Source: Hyperoodon ampullatus (lineage: Eukaryota > Chordata > Mammalia > Artiodactyla > Ziphiidae). From it: a stretch of 64,000 nucleotides of DNA. The DNA is taken from positions 5,903,527 to 5,967,526 of the forward strand of contig OX457074.1 of the NCBI GenBank assembly GCA_949752795.1, in the 5' to 3' direction. Shown here in pieces: positions 32,000 to 45,798 of the stretch (positions are counted from its first letter, which is position 1; every line of letters starts with the position of its first letter). A program made the position numbers and the translations under genes. The notes below the pieces were generated by a model that worked only from the letters and a program-made list of their open reading frames with translations, was not told the origin of the DNA and did not search any database.

Positions 32000-33640
32000 G
32001 TGGGTGGCCATTATTCAACATGTGGCTACTAGAAAGTTTAAAATTACATGTTGATTATATTTCTGTTGCACAGCTTTGGGCTATAGTAACCCCTGTCTCC
32101 TGGCACCAGAGAAAGCATCTCAGACTCAGAGCACATTCAAAGTGGAGGGGTATGGTGACCCGCCTGGGCAAAGTCAGAGAGGTGAGAAGGAGCCTGGGGT
32201 GCTCCCAGGACCATTGGAGTGTTCTCTGTAGCTGGAAGTCAGGGTGAGGGTGGGAAGAATGCTGGGAGAAGAATCTGGAGAGACAGTGTGTATATAGCAT
32301 CGGCCTCCACCCACTCTTCTCCTAGCGAGCCTTCCTTAGCTGGAGAAGCTGGACCCTGACCACTGCGTTCCTCAGACTCTGTTGCTGCTAGAGTTTTGAT
32401 TAGGCAACAGGTTCTGTCACTCGAACGGACTTGGGAACATGGCTTGTTGCTCAGCCTGGTTGTGGAGACACTGATTTTGGGGGGCGGCTGCCTTCTAGCA
32501 TCCAGTGTCCAGTTTTGTGGGTATGGAGAAGCTGTTGCTGAAATGGCCTCCTGACCCCTGAATCAGTTAGGTGATGCTTCTTGAAGCCAACAGACCCTGG
32601 GCGGCTCCTGATTTTTTACCTTCCTGATGGTGTCAGAGGAGGTGTTTCGCAAGGTGCGTCCCATGTTTTTCTGGGAGCCATTCCTGCAGCCTGTTCCTTT
32701 AGCCCTTCTGGTGATTTTGTCAGCATAGAATTACATGCATGAAATTCCTTTCTGCTTAAATTAGCGAGTGTGGCTTCTGTTTCTTGCTGGTGAGTGATGC
32801 AGGTGGGCTGACCTAGGGGGTCAAGGGCATGGAGGTCAGCCTAAGCAGCCTGGCTTTTCTGCTGTGGGCGATGGAGACACAGGGATGCTTTTAAGCAGAG
32901 CAGGAGTGGGGAGGGAGCGATGTGAACATCTTTGAGCCAGAGAAAGATCGTCTTGCTTCAGGGAGCTGCTGAGCCCCTTGAGAGGGTAGCAGAGGTGCAG
33001 ACCTTACTTTTCTCTGGGACTCCCTTCTCTGGGGTTAAGACAGATGCCAAAGATTGGAGAGGGATATTCTTTGCTACAATGGGGCAGAAGACTGAACTGG
33101 TTAACCTCCTGAACATTCTAGGCTTTATTTGCAGCATGCAAGACTGAAATGAAGAGCAGGAAGGGCTTCCCAACAGAGACAAGAGTGAGAACTTTGGTAA
33201 CTAAACACCAGGCTCTGCATCAAGGCCCAGAGAGAGCAGAGAAGGTAAAAGGCCATACCTAGCACTCTGGATGGTTGCCTTTACACTTAGTCTCCATTGC
33301 CAATTTGCTGTGATGCTCCAGGAAAGACAGTTACCCTCTCAGAGCCCCTGAGCAGAAGGAAAGTCTTGTTTTCCTTCTGCTGCAGTGGGAGGGATGAGAA
33401 GGGGAAGACTGTGGTCTTTCTTATCCCTGGGGAGGGGATTTTGGTCTTTATGATGGGGCTGTCCTTGCGAGGTGAAGCCTTCCTCATGTCTTACCCTTTT
33501 GTACTTGTGACTCCTTAGCTATAAAATGTGCATGCCTGAACCTCCACCTGTATGCCAGGTGAGGCCCAATCTAGGGCCATCTCTGTTATGAATGTCCCCA
33601 CTCAGAGCAGAGTGTTCTCCACGTGGCCTCCAATGCCAGA
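32000..33640. other. Intergenic DNA with no recognised feature
   Basis: Mixed-composition sequence without a recognised exon or repeat. The small open frames at 32932-33147 and 33297-33518 have no family resemblance that I can see. Confidence 0.5.
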
Positions 33641-33960
33641 GCTGGAGGGGCTCCTTGGGCATTTCCATCACCCTGAACTCAAACTTTATTGTTCATATAT
33701 CATCAGTAAAAAATGTTGAGCAGGCATCCCTGATACCTATTTGTTTATAAATTATATACATAGAACCTAATAAATCATAACCATGAACTATATACGTAAA
33801 TATACAACAGCATGTACATTATAAAAGTATATATATTATAAAATATTAGGTACACTATAATATATGAGTAAACTAGACATTATGTATATTATTATTTTGC
33901 ACACATTATAAAACTATATAACTAGAAATGAAAGAGGTAATAAAAAACTGTTTTAAAGAA
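33640..33960. repeat. AT-rich low-complexity stretch
   Basis: Sequence dominated by TATA, ATTATA and TATATA words (for example 33730-33930). No coding potential. Confidence 0.7.
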
Positions 33961-34780
33961 ATTTTTATGGCATTTCATTTCATAATGGCCTAAAATCCCT
34001 TTTTGCTCTCATAACGAGAGCGACACCATCGAATATCCTTCTTTACTTTTGAAGATCCTGGTTTCACACAGTGACTTGAATGTCTGGTACTGTGCGGTTT
34101 ATTTCAATATTCAGTTTTAAAGGCTGTCACAGCTGAAAAGTAGGCCTTGTGAAAATATCTAGATCCAGACGGATGAGGTGCATTGTGGGCTCTGCTCATT
34201 AAACCATGACATTCATTTTTCAGTTTTCAATGCCATCCACCAATTATGCAAAGGTTCTGTTCAAAATTGACTTTCAAATTTCCATCTTCTCTCATGTCAA
34301 TCAGTTCCTCCTGCAAAGAAATTGGAATATGTTGCATTTTAATACTTTCACCAAATGGATTTTAACACTCACTCAAACTCTTCATTTGGAAGGTTTTTAA
34401 GCCAGTTAAAAATTCCTTTCTGTTTTCTTTGAAGGGTGGATATGAAAGATCTTGGGAACACACAAGGTTTTCAGCAATAACATCATATAAACAATAGGAA
34501 CACTTTTCAACGTTATCTCTAAATTCTCTCTCATACTATAGTCCTTCCAAAAAAATTACTTCCTTAACGACTGTTTAAACTTCACCCTTATCCTCATGAA
34601 AAGAGATTTCACTTTTGGAAATCTCTGCTGGAGCATTCAACACACAACGCTTGCTTCCCCTTCCTGAAATGTCAGATGAAATCGTGGCCTAGGATCAGGG
34701 GAAGTGTGTCTATTTTCTTGCCGTTTCTTGGCAGAAATCTTTTTAGGCCACTTGTCCTTTTCTAAGGCAGGTTAATTTAG
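33960..34780 (-). pseudogene. Decayed hAT-family transposase-derived sequence
   Basis: On the minus strand, one frame reads NPFGESIKMQHIPISLQEEL and continues IDMREDGNLKVNFEQ (about 34365-34260). A second reads RYFHKAYFSAVTAFKTEY (about 34165-34108). The arrangement NPF...LQEELIDL..D..LK..F followed by GFSA.TAIKTKY.N is typical of the C-terminal region of vertebrate hAT transposases and the ZBED/FAM200-like genes derived from them. Stops and frame changes lie between the blocks, so it is not functional. The transposase family is inferred from motif memory; terminal inverted repeats were not found. It could instead be a retrocopy of a domesticated hAT gene. Confidence 0.55.
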
Positions 34781-34994
34781 TTTGAATCAGACATTGCAAT
34801 CTGTGAATTCCACTGAACTGGGCATATGTAAATGGCAACATGTTCCCATAGGTTGGAAGTTGAGTGATAGAGAGAGGGTGCCATCCTCAAGTTCTCTGCC
34901 TGATGGAGCGGCTGCACCTCCTTCCAGACATTGAGTAATGTGGAGGACATGACTGACCAAAACAGACTGCGTTGGGGTGCCTGGGTCGATTTTT

Positions 34995-35219
34995 TGCTTT
35001 TTTTTTTTTTTTTTTTTTTTGCGATACGCGGGCCTCTCACTGTTGTGGCCTCTCCTGTCTCCCGTTGCGGAGCACAGGCTCCGGACGCACAGGCTCAGCG
35101 GCCATGGCTCACGGGCCCAGCCGCTCCGCGGCATGTGGGATCTTCCCGGACCGGGGCACGAACCCGTGTCCCATGCATCGGCAGGCGGACTCTCAACCAC
35201 TGCGCCACCAGGGAAGCCC
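34995..35219 (-). mobile_element. CHR-2-like SINE
   Basis: T-rich tail of about 25 nt, then GCGATACGCGGGCCTCTCAC to CCACCAGGGAAGCCC. It contains a small TCTCCTGTCTCCCG duplication. Diverged target duplication CTGGGTCGAT / CTGGGTCAAT. Confidence 0.95.
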
Positions 35220-36210
35220 CTGGGTCAATCTTTATGTTAAATATTAGTAGAGCTAAATTCCTTTCTTACTTTTAGATAGAAAAACATGTGGACACATACA
35301 TGTTAAATTCTAAAATTTTCTTCCCCCTGGAAGAAAATGGATCATTCTGTGTTACCTGTGGGGTATGTGGTCAGACCTCCCTGGACTGATGGGTCAGCTG
35401 AGGTTCGGGCCGGGAGGGGTGGGGTGTTGCTTAAGGACCCTTTGCAAGTGGTGAGAGAATCAGACTGAGACTCAGGTCCTTGCCTTCCGGGGCCCTCCCC
35501 CAACCCGCACAGAGACATGTGGAGGCAATGCGGGGTGGTTACTGCAGCCCCATTCCCACCGCACCGGGTCCTGTGGCCTCAGGGATACCTGTTCTCCTGG
35601 GACCCAGGGCTGGGACCTTGGCATCTCCTCTCCTCTGCTCTCTGGGGAGTACACTGGGTGGGCCCCAGTGCAGGTGTGCACATGCTTCCTATTAGAACAC
35701 GCTTTTCCTTTCCCATCCCTTCTTCCCTCATGACAGACAGAGTCTGCATCACTCGGACCAGGGCTAAGTCATGTGACTCCTCTGGACCAAATAATTTGTC
35801 CTTGGCTTTGGGACATAATCTGGTGATTTTTAATACCTCAGGGTTAAATCTGAAAAGAAAATCAGCCACCTGCATCCAGTCACAGGCTGGCGGCTCAGCA
35901 CTGCGACCCTTGGGCCTGCCCAGCTTGGGGGAGGGGAGGAGTGTGGCTACTGCTAGGGACATCAGCGCCTGTGCCTTATCCCTGGCCAGAGCAGCTATGG
36001 CCAAAGCTGCTGGATCATCTGTTCAGGGCCTGGCCTGGAGAAGGGGGCCCTGGCCAGCTCAGGGGAGGACGGGGGTGCTGCTGGTGATCCTGCATAGCCC
36101 TAGGCCCAAGGTGAGCTCATCGGATGAGCAAGGCCTCCTGCTGAGCCTAGTGCATGACTAAGAGGACACTCTGTGCTCTCACAAATCCCCGGCCCCTGCC
36201 GGTGTGCCCG
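35220..36210. other. Intergenic DNA with no recognised feature
   Basis: GC-moderate sequence. The 214-codon plus-strand frame at 35517-36161 is overlapped by an equally long antisense frame and shows no domain; it is treated as chance. Confidence 0.5.
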
Positions 36211-36227
36211 CCCTGTCTTCACTTCTT
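36211..36227. repeat. Target-site duplication, left copy, of MSMO1 retrocopy
   Basis: CCCTGTCTTCACTTCTT, identical to 37958-37974. Confidence 0.95.
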
Positions 36228-37957
<1,730 letters not shown>

Positions 37958-37974
37958 CCCTGTCTTCACTTCTT
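37958..37974. repeat. Target-site duplication, right copy, of MSMO1 retrocopy
   Basis: CCCTGTCTTCACTTCTT, identical to 36211-36227. It marks the exact 5' end of the inserted cDNA. Confidence 0.95.
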
Positions 37975-38509
37975 GAGCTTAGTTCTGTTGTCACTGACGG
38001 CACCAAGCAGCCCTTTGCATACAGCACCCCTGGAGCCACATGTGGCCAAAGCGTGTGGCATTCATGGCAACACCTATGTGTCTGTTCTTCAAATTCAATT
38101 CCTTTCCCTCCTGGGCACATAGTAAGACTACATTTCCCAGTCTCCCCTGCAGTCAGACAGAACCATGGGCTGAGTTCTGGCCAGTGGAATGTGGCTGAAG
38201 AAATGTAAACCATGCCACGTCCTGGTCTGACCTCTGAAAACTCCACTTTGGCTCACTCTCTTCCCCTGTCCGGTGGCTGGATGTGGAGGACCCAGGGGAG
38301 GATGGTAAGGCCCTTACTACAGTGGGCTGTAAGGGGCTTGAGTTCCTGAAGAACTATGAGTAACAGAGCCTATGCCCATTGCACCTGTGTGAGAAAGACA
38401 TCTTTATATGCGAAGCCATGGAAACACTGGAGTGGGTACAGCAGGTGACAGCCCAAGTAACAGTGTCTGACCCCAGATGAGAAGTCAGGGGGTTTGAATT
38501 CTTTAAGAT

Positions 38510-38625
38510 TTCTTTTGGCCATGCCATGTGGCTTGTGGGATCTTAGTTCCCCCACCAGGGATTGAACCCGGGCCCTCGGCATTGAAAGCACTGAGTCCTA
38601 ACCACTGGACCGCCAGGGAATTCCC
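38510..38625 (-). mobile_element. CHR-1-like SINE
   Basis: Body TTGGCCATGCCATGTGGCTT to CCGCCAGGGAATTCCC. Target duplication AATTCTTTAAGATTT on both sides. The tail is very short. Confidence 0.94.
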
Positions 38626-38649
38626 AAATTCTTTAAGATTTTTTAGTGT

Positions 38650-38810
38650 GGAAGTTACAGGTTTAGTCTCTGGAGCTGGACACCCAATTTCTCCCACAGA
38701 TGGACCACGTGACTCTGGGAAAATTGATTAATGTTTCTGAGCCTCAGTTTCCTCACTTGTAAATGTATTCGCATCACAGAGTGTTTGGAAGGTATGTACA
38801 GTGATGGGCA
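38650..38810 (+). mobile_element. MIR SINE
   Basis: GAGCCTCAGTTTCCTCACTT and GTAAATGTATTCGCATC with the upstream GACTCTGGGAAAATTGATTA segment. Confidence 0.7.
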
Positions 38811-39261
38811 CACAGGTTCGTTGGCCCTGCTGGACTGTGAGGGATCCTCTAAGTCAGGGATGGCTTTTGATTCATCTCTCTGGGTCCCTGCTGGGCCTGG
38901 CAGAGTGTCCAATGTCCAGTGGCCCCTGCCCAGGTGGCTCCTTGTCTGGAGAGGACTCAGAGCTCTCAGCTGTACCCTAAGGCAGGCTGGGAAGTGCCAT
39001 AGAGGAGAGGTACCAGCAAAGTGCTGTCCGGGGGAGATTAATTCGGCCTGGGTTTCAGGCTGAGGACTTCATGGAGGAGGTGGCATTTCCTCAAGTCCTT
39101 GAAGGAGAAAGGGTGGCATTTGTATCACAGATGTCGACCATGCTTGCTCTAGGTTAAGCAAAGTTCCCATGAGTTAAATCCTGAGGTAGAAAGAGCTGGA
39201 CATGCTGGGCTGGAACAGGCTCCCACTAACAGTTTCAAGGCCTGGGGGGGAGATTTCAAAA

Positions 39262-40146
39262 GGAGGCAGTGGTAGGCAGAATTCTGAAGATGTCCCCATC
39301 CTAAGACCTCATCCCCTGGTTACTCAATCAAAAACAAATCTAGGGGGACTTCCCTGGTGGCACAGTGGTTAAGAATCCGCCTGCCAATGCAGGGGACCCG
39401 GGTTCTAGCCCTGGTCCGGGAAGATCCCACATGCCGTGGAGCAACTAAGCCCGTGTGCCACAACTACTGAGCCTGTGCTCTAGAGCCTGCTTGCCACAAC
39501 TATTGCAGCCTGTGTGCCTAGAGCCTGTGCTCCACAACAAAGAGAAGCCACCGCAACGAGAAGCCTGAACACGGCAACAAAGAGTACCCCTGCTCGTCGC
39601 AGATAGAGAAAGCCCGCGCGCAGCAACAAAGACCCAATGCAGCCAAAAAATAAATAAATTTTAAAAACAAAAAACAAATCTAGGTACTCTATGAAGGAAT
39701 TTTGCAGATATCGTTAAAATCCCAAGTCAGTTGGCCTTAAAATATGGAGATTAATTAGATGGGTCTGACCTAATCAGATGAGCCCTTTATAAGAAGAAGA
39801 GCATTTTCTCCTCTCTGGTAGCAGAATAGGACGTTAGAGAGATTGAAAGCACCAGAAGGATTTCAGTCAAGAGCAACTCTCAGCTGACAGTCAGCAGGGA
39901 AATGGGAACCTCAGTCCTACAACCACACGGAACTGGATTCTGCCAACCATCTGAACGAGTCTGGGAGTGGATTCTTCCCCAGAACCTCCCGATAAGAGCC
40001 CGCCTTGATTTTGGCCTTGTGGGAGCAGAGAACACAGTTGAACTCACCCAGACTTCTCACCACAGAGCTGTGAGTTAATAAAATAAATGGGTGTTTTTGC
40101 TACTCAGTTTGTGGTCATTTGTTATGCAGCAACAGAAGACAAATAC
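39262..40146 (+). mobile_element. MLT1-type LTR, interrupted by a SINE
   Basis: GGTAGGCAGAATTCTGAAGA, CCTTTATAAGAAGAAGAGC, CCTCAGTCCTACAACCACAC, and the end GTTATGCAGCAACAGAAGAC / AAATACAG match the older MLT1 LTR pattern. Confidence 0.8.
39346..39668 (+). mobile_element. Long CHR-type SINE (about 300 bp) in the LTR
   Basis: Head GGACTTCCCTGGTGGCACAG and the extended 3' body with ACAACTACTGAGCCTGTGC and CAACAAAGACCCAATGCAGC, then an AAATAAATAAAT tail. Target duplication AAAACAAATCTAGG on both sides. Confidence 0.93.
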
Positions 40147-40689
40147 AGACGAATACCACAAGTCTAAATATTCCAAAGCCAAAAGTCAAGCTTACGAACT
40201 GTTAATCAAATATGGTCTACCCATCTATCTTGACATATACACCTTCATAATGACCTTGGAGGCCAGGGCCAAATTCGTAATTCTGATGATTTAGAATTCT
40301 GTGCCAGCAGGTAGCTGCCCAGGGAGGGCTTGCCCTTGGGTCCCAGTCCCTGGCCTGTGGTCTGACCCCTCTTCTCTTGTCATTCCTGGTTCCATCCGGC
40401 ACCAGGAGGGGTGGAGAGCCCAGGCCAGATGACCTAAATACCATTCACTCCCCCTGCAAACAGCTGTTCCTCGCCTGGCCCTGGGGCCCAGGGTGTGGTT
40501 TGCCTTTAGGAAAAGGAACCTGGAGAATCTGAGGACTGTTCAGGCTGGAACGTGATCGTCCTTGATGTGCCATGTATGGTCTAGAAGGGAGGCCACGGCT
40601 CTGGTGGGAACATCCACTAGGACTTTCTGACTCCTCCTTCCCCTGGGGTGGCCAGAGCAGGATTGCTCTACAGCTGGGGACACAGGGCA

Positions 40690-41075
40690 AGGGTCTTGCT
40701 TGTCTCCCTTTAGTGTGTTAAAATACATACAAAGTTTACCCTAAGTGACATTTGATACATTCACAATGTTGTGAAACCACCTCCTCTATCTAGTTTCAGA
40801 ATATTTTCATCACCCCAAAAGGAAACTTCCAGACCCATTAAGCAGCCACTCCCTGTTCCTCCCTCCCCCAGGCCCTGACAGCCACTAATCTGTGCTCTGT
40901 CTCTATGGATTTACTTAGTCTGGATATTTGATATAAATGGGATCATACACTCTGTGGTCTTTTGTGACTGGTTTCTTTCACTTAGCACGTGATTTCAAGT
41001 TTCATCCGTGTTGTTGCATGAATCAGTACTTCATGCATGAAATAGTGGCAGAATAATATTCTTTCAGATGGACAG
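40690..41075 (-). mobile_element. Old L1 3' end (L1M-type)
   Basis: The reverse complement of L1M 3' sequence: CATTCACAATGTTGTGAAAC, TCTGTCTCTATGGATTTAC, GATATAAATGGGATCATACA and CTTTTGTGACTGGTTTC. Confidence 0.8.
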
Positions 41076-41079
41076 ACCA

Positions 41080-42180
41080 CATGTACAGTGGCCTTTCCGG
41101 CCAGGGTCTAAGATGGTATCAGGCTGGGGATTGGGGAGAGTCAGCTGGTGGTTCTGCTCCTTTATTCTTTTCTCCTCTGTGACTTTTGGGGTCTGTCCAT
41201 CTAGAATACGCTGCTGGGGCCTGGGAACGCAGGGAGACAGCCAGTCTCACCTCCTCCCCTAGTCTTTGCAACCTGATCCCGAAATCCTGCCCAGTGGTGG
41301 TGGCGGCATCAGACACAGCTGGTGTGGACCTGTCCCAGGAAGATGCCCCTGTTTCGGGGTTTCCTGCTGTCTCTGGTCGGGGGGCCCCAGCTGAATCCAT
41401 TAAAAACTGGAGCCCTTCTCTGGTGACAATTCTGAGGTCACACGGGGTGGAGAGGCTGCTGGTGGGGGAAGGGGTGCATGGCCTCCGGAGCTGGGATTGC
41501 TCAACCACTGGGGCTGGAAGGCAGTGGGAGTGCAGCCTGGCACCGGGCGAAGTCGGCTCCACGCCCAAAGAGATGCTTAGATCTTCACTTACGGGGCCTG
41601 TTTAATTCCACAGAGAAATTTAATTCCACATTGTTTGTTCTCTGCTCCGCAGACGCCTCAGCTGAGGAAACCACGGAAATCTCATTTGAAAAAGAATTTG
41701 GCCCCCGGAGACCCCTCCCCATTTGCCGGTGGGAGGGGACCAAGACTTCGGTTGCCCTCACACCAGCAAACTCCAAACCACAGGAATGCGGTGGGGTCAC
41801 CTGGGGACAGAGGGAGGGTGGCTGGACAGTGGGTGGGCAGTGAGCCAGTGGGCTTGTGTCACACGGGGGTCTGCTGTTTTGTGACTCGGAGCCCCCAGAC
41901 CTCAGTGTGGATCCAGGCCCTGCCACTCTGGTCTGGGATCTTGGGTGGTCACGTCTGTGGTTGACCACGCTCACCTGGCCACTTGGGGACTCTGCCAGCC
42001 TCCGGCGAGGAGCTGAGCTTAGCGGTGAGGGAAGCCACAGATGGGATTGGGGGTGAGGCAGGGAGGAGAGGAGGTGAGCTGGTCTCGGGCTCTGCACCCA
42101 CAGGCATCTTCTAGTACCAGGGGACAGAAACCGCATCGATGATGGCATCAACCGGGGGTCAAGTAGTGCAGCAGGCACAT
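41080..42180. other. Intergenic DNA with no recognised feature
   Basis: GC-rich, without a confident repeat. Overlapping sense and antisense open frames (41186-41605, 41585-42178) are judged to be chance. Confidence 0.5.
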
Positions 42181-42300
42181 TAACGTCGTTCAGGGCATTT
42201 CTCCTTACAGCAGCCTCACAGAGTGGCGGCCGTTATTCTCTTTTACAGACGAAGAAACTGAAGATAAAGGGAACGGGTACCGAGGGCAGAGGCTGGGCAG
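42180..42300 (-). mobile_element. MIR SINE
   Basis: TTTTACAGACGAAGAAACTG after CTTACAGCAGCCTCACAG. A second fragment lies at about 42555-42680 (TTTTACAGGTGGGGAGATTG). Confidence 0.65.
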
Positions 42301-42417
42301 TGGGCAGGCGTCCCCGAACACTGTGTTCTTCCACATCATGTCACTAGTCCTTGGTTTGGCTCTCAGCCTTGTTTCTTGGGGGGATTACAGTCAAAATCAT
42401 TGTGTATTTTTATTTGA

Positions 42418-42541
42418 CTTTTTTTTTTTTTGGCCGCACCATGTGGCTCGGGGGATCCTGGTTTCCTGACCAGAGATTGAACCCACGCCCTCGGCAGTAA
42501 AAGCGCAGCGTCCTAACCACTGGACTGCCAGGGAATTCCCC
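42418..42541 (-). mobile_element. CHR-1-like SINE
   Basis: Poly(T), TTGGCCGCACCATGTGGCTC to CTGCCAGGGAATTCCCC. Diverged target duplication CAAAATCATTGTGTATTTTT / CAAATCATAGTATTTTT. Confidence 0.93.
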
Positions 42542-43029
42542 AAATCATAGTATTTTTGAGCCGGAATGGACCCTGGTTCAAGTTGCCATTTTACAGGTGG
42601 GGAGATTGACGCCCACGAAGGGGAAGTGACTTGTCCAGAGTCACCCACCGGACAGCAGATCCCTGGCCCCGACGCTCACTGGCCATTTGGCCCGTGTGGG
42701 TAGAGCCCAGTGGCCCTGAAGTCAAGACTGTCTGTAGTGCCCAGTGAGATAGAAACTCCTTGCTCTGCCCAGGTTCAAAGCCTGTCTATTGGTCTGACCC
42801 TGCCTCTGGCCCTGAGAGAGTGTGGATGGCTCAGCGCAAACTGTCCCCACTGTCCTGACAACTCCGAGTCCTGCTGACAAGTTTCAGCGCCGTGCAGGGA
42901 GATGAAGGACCACTTTGTGCTTTCTCGTCTTAACAGGTCAGTGTCACCTGTGTTGACATGAGGGTGGGAAAGAGTCCAGCTTCCCATCTCAGCTCGGCCA
43001 CTGTCCAGCAGTGTCACCTGAGCCTGGTC

Positions 43030-43600
43030 ACTTCATTGGTTGGCCAATATTTATGGAGGGTTTTCTGGGAGCAGTCTGTGTGAGAGTTTCTGGGGAAAAC
43101 AAAGATGAAATAATGCCTTACCCTCAAAGAGCTCTCACAGGGGAGGCAGATCTGCGGTTAAACAACAATTTCACAATTTCATGACGTCCTTGCTCTGAAG
43201 GTGGGCGGTTAAGATATGGTGGGAGCGTGGGGGGAATCAGGGTGGGCTTTCCAGAGGAGGCAGAGTTGAGCTGAGACTGCAAGGATTATGTGCCAGATGG
43301 ACAAGGCAGAGGATGTTGAGTTTAGAGAGTGGATTTAGCAAAGGAATGGATTTGTGTCAGGGGAATTAGGAATAATTTAGAATAGTTGGAGCGTATGTGG
43401 TGGGATGGTGGTCATGATGGTGTGGGATGTTAGGTTGGCTAGGAGGGGATGGGAAAGCCTTTCTACCACACAGAAGTGTTTGACTTCATCCTCAGGGCGG
43501 CTGGGGAGGCATCAAGGATTTCGATCAGGGGACAAACCCAGCCAGATCTGTGTTTTGGAAGGTTCGACTGGGCTGCATCAGGGATGGCCTGATGCGGGGT
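43030..43600 (-). mobile_element. L2 fragment
   Basis: CCCTCAAAGAGCTCTCACAG, GGGTGGGCTTTCCAGAGGAG and GAGCTGAGACTGCAAGGATT follow the L2 reverse-complement pattern. Confidence 0.6.
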
Positions 43601-44386
43601 GGGAAAGGTAACCAGGGTGCCAATGTGTGGATCTGGGTTAAAGCAGTGGGGAACCCTCAGGCTGGGAGTGATGGAGAAGACCAAGGGGTGATGGGATTGA
43701 GGGGCTGTGATCAGCTGGTTGTAGGCAGTGGGAAGAGGGAGTTGGTTTCTGGCTTGGGTGACTGGGTAATTGGGATTCCATTCATACCAATAGGGAAACT
43801 GGAGGTGGAGGTTTGCTGGTGGGGGTGGAGATTCACATGAATTAAGTTTAGGATCTGATGACTTGAGGTGCTCATGGGACATCCAAAGGGAGAGTTCTGG
43901 CTGATGGTTGGTTGATTTAAGGATTTGGAGGCCAGAGGAAAAGTGAAAACTGGAGTTAGAGATTTCGAGGTCATCACCCTAAATCAAATGCAGATGAGTT
44001 AAGGGACCACAGAATGCTCTGGACACGGTACAGGTTGATTTTGGCAGAAACGGTCAATGCCCTGTCCATATCCCCTTGGCATTGCAACCCTGCAGCTCTT
44101 CCAGATGGCTTTCTCTGCAGTGGAAGCAGGCCCGGCCTGTGCAAGAGACAGGCCAGGAGCGTCCCCAGGAGCAGGCTCAGCCAGTGAAAGATGGGACCTA
44201 GATGATGGAAACCAGAGCTCTTCTCCCCTAAGAAGTTCTGTTCCTTGCGGTCTCCTGGAGGTCCCTGGTGGGAGGCGCTCATCAACCCCCCTCTATTGGC
44301 TCCTACCCTTCTCTGTGTCACTTTTCCATTTTCCTACCAGTGTTTCCTGGGATCACCCCCCAAGTAAGGACTGGCACGCTCATTCT

Positions 44387-44971
44387 TTTTTTTTTTTAAT
44401 TGGAGTACAGATGATTTACAATGTTGTGTTAGTTTCAGGTGTGCAGCAAAGTGATTCAGGTATACATATATACATATTCATTCTTTTTCAGATTCTTTTC
44501 CCATATAGGTTATTACAGAATATTGAGTAGAGTTCCCTGTGCTATACAGTAGGTCCTTTTTGGCTATCTATTTTATATTAGTAGTGTGTGTATGTTAATC
44601 CCAAGCTCCTAATTTATCCCCTCCCCACCCCATGTTTCCCCTTTGGTGACCATAAGTCTGTTTTCAAAATCTGTGAGTCTGTTTCTGTTTTATAAATAAG
44701 TCCATTTGTATCATTTAAAAAAAATTAGATTCCAAACAAGTGATATCATATTTGTCTTTCTCTGTCTGACTTACTTCACTTAGTATGATAATCTCTAAAT
44801 CCATCCATGTTGCTGCAAATGGCATTATTTTGTTCTTTCTTATGGCTGAGTAATAGTTCATTGTATATATATGTACCACATCTTCTTTATCCATTCCTCT
44901 ATCATTGGACATTTAAGTTGCTTCCATGTCTTGGCTATTGTAAATAGTGCTGCAGTGAACATTGGGGTGCA
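44387..44971 (-). mobile_element. 5'-truncated L1 3' end (ORF2 C-terminus and 3' UTR)
   Basis: The poly(T) at the left is the A-tail. The minus strand encodes DVVHIYTMNYYSAIRKNK, followed by MPFAATWMDLEIIILSEVSQ, the end of L1 ORF2 of cetartiodactyl type. Possible target duplication TGGCACGCTCATTCT at 44372-44386 and TGGCATACACATTCT at 44972-44986. Confidence 0.93.
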
Positions 44972-44989
44972 TGGCATACACATTCTTTT

Positions 44990-45109
44990 CTATTTTTTTT
45001 GGCCGCACTGAGCGACATGTGGGATCTTAGTTCCCCAACCAGGGATCGAACCTGCGCCCCCTGCAGTGGAAGCGCTAAGTCTTAACCACTGGACCTCTGG
45101 GGAAGTCCC
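44990..45109 (-). mobile_element. CHR-1-like SINE
   Basis: TTTTTTTTGGCCGCACTGAG to CTCTGGGGAAGTCCC. Target duplication TGGCATACACATTCT (44972) / TGGCATGCACATTCT (45110), the former being also the right duplication of the neighbouring L1. Confidence 0.93.
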
Positions 45110-45364
45110 TGGCATGCACATTCTTGTTGTAGAGTCTGCCACGGGGAAACCCAACCCAAGATACCAGTTTGCTCAACTGGGATGAGAGTCTGCCTTGACC
45201 ACTTCCTACCTGTCTTGACCCCCAGCTGGCCTGGAAGCGGCTTGCAGGTGCTTTTACCTTTGTGTCTCCAGAACCAGGACAGCCAGGTCAAGGGATGACC
45301 TGGTGAATACAGGAATGACTAAAGCTGCTGCTGAACACAGGAATGACTAAACCCATCAGCGGCT

Positions 45365-45770
45365 TCTTGTTGCCTTTCAGAGGCCAAGCTCTCCAACAAG
45401 CCCCACAAGACTCCTTCCTGCCTCCCCATCCTCCTCTCTGCTCTCCAAACTGCAGGCCCTTGCTCTCCTTCCCTTAAAGTTTCCATGCTCCTTCCTCCCA
45501 GATGGCCCCCATAGTTCTCTCTGCCTGTCTCTGCCCCATGCTGGGCCTCTCAAGATAGACCCATTTAACAGCTTCTCCCCCTCCCCCTCCTTCACCCCTT
45601 CCCTCTCCTCCTCCCTCAAGCATCTTCTCCCCAGGGAAGACTTCCCTGACCACCCTTCTCCAGCCCCGACCAGATGGGGGTTGTACCATTCCATTCTCCA
45701 TAGCACTCTGTCCCTGTGTGCTCCCTATCACAGACTTTCGTTATGGGCTTATGGAATTAGTTAAATAATA
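45365..45770 (+). mobile_element. L2 3'-end
   Basis: ACTTCCCTGACCACCCTTCT, CATAGCACTCTGTCCCTGTG and TGCTCCCTATCACAGAC are L2 3' UTR landmarks. Confidence 0.7.
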
Positions 45771-45798
45771 TTTATTTGAGATTGGTATTTCTCAAACC

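Noticed and set aside
35517..36161. 214-codon plus-strand frame with a 141-codon antisense frame
   Set aside because: Both strands are open in GC-rich sequence, no family resemblance; chance frames.
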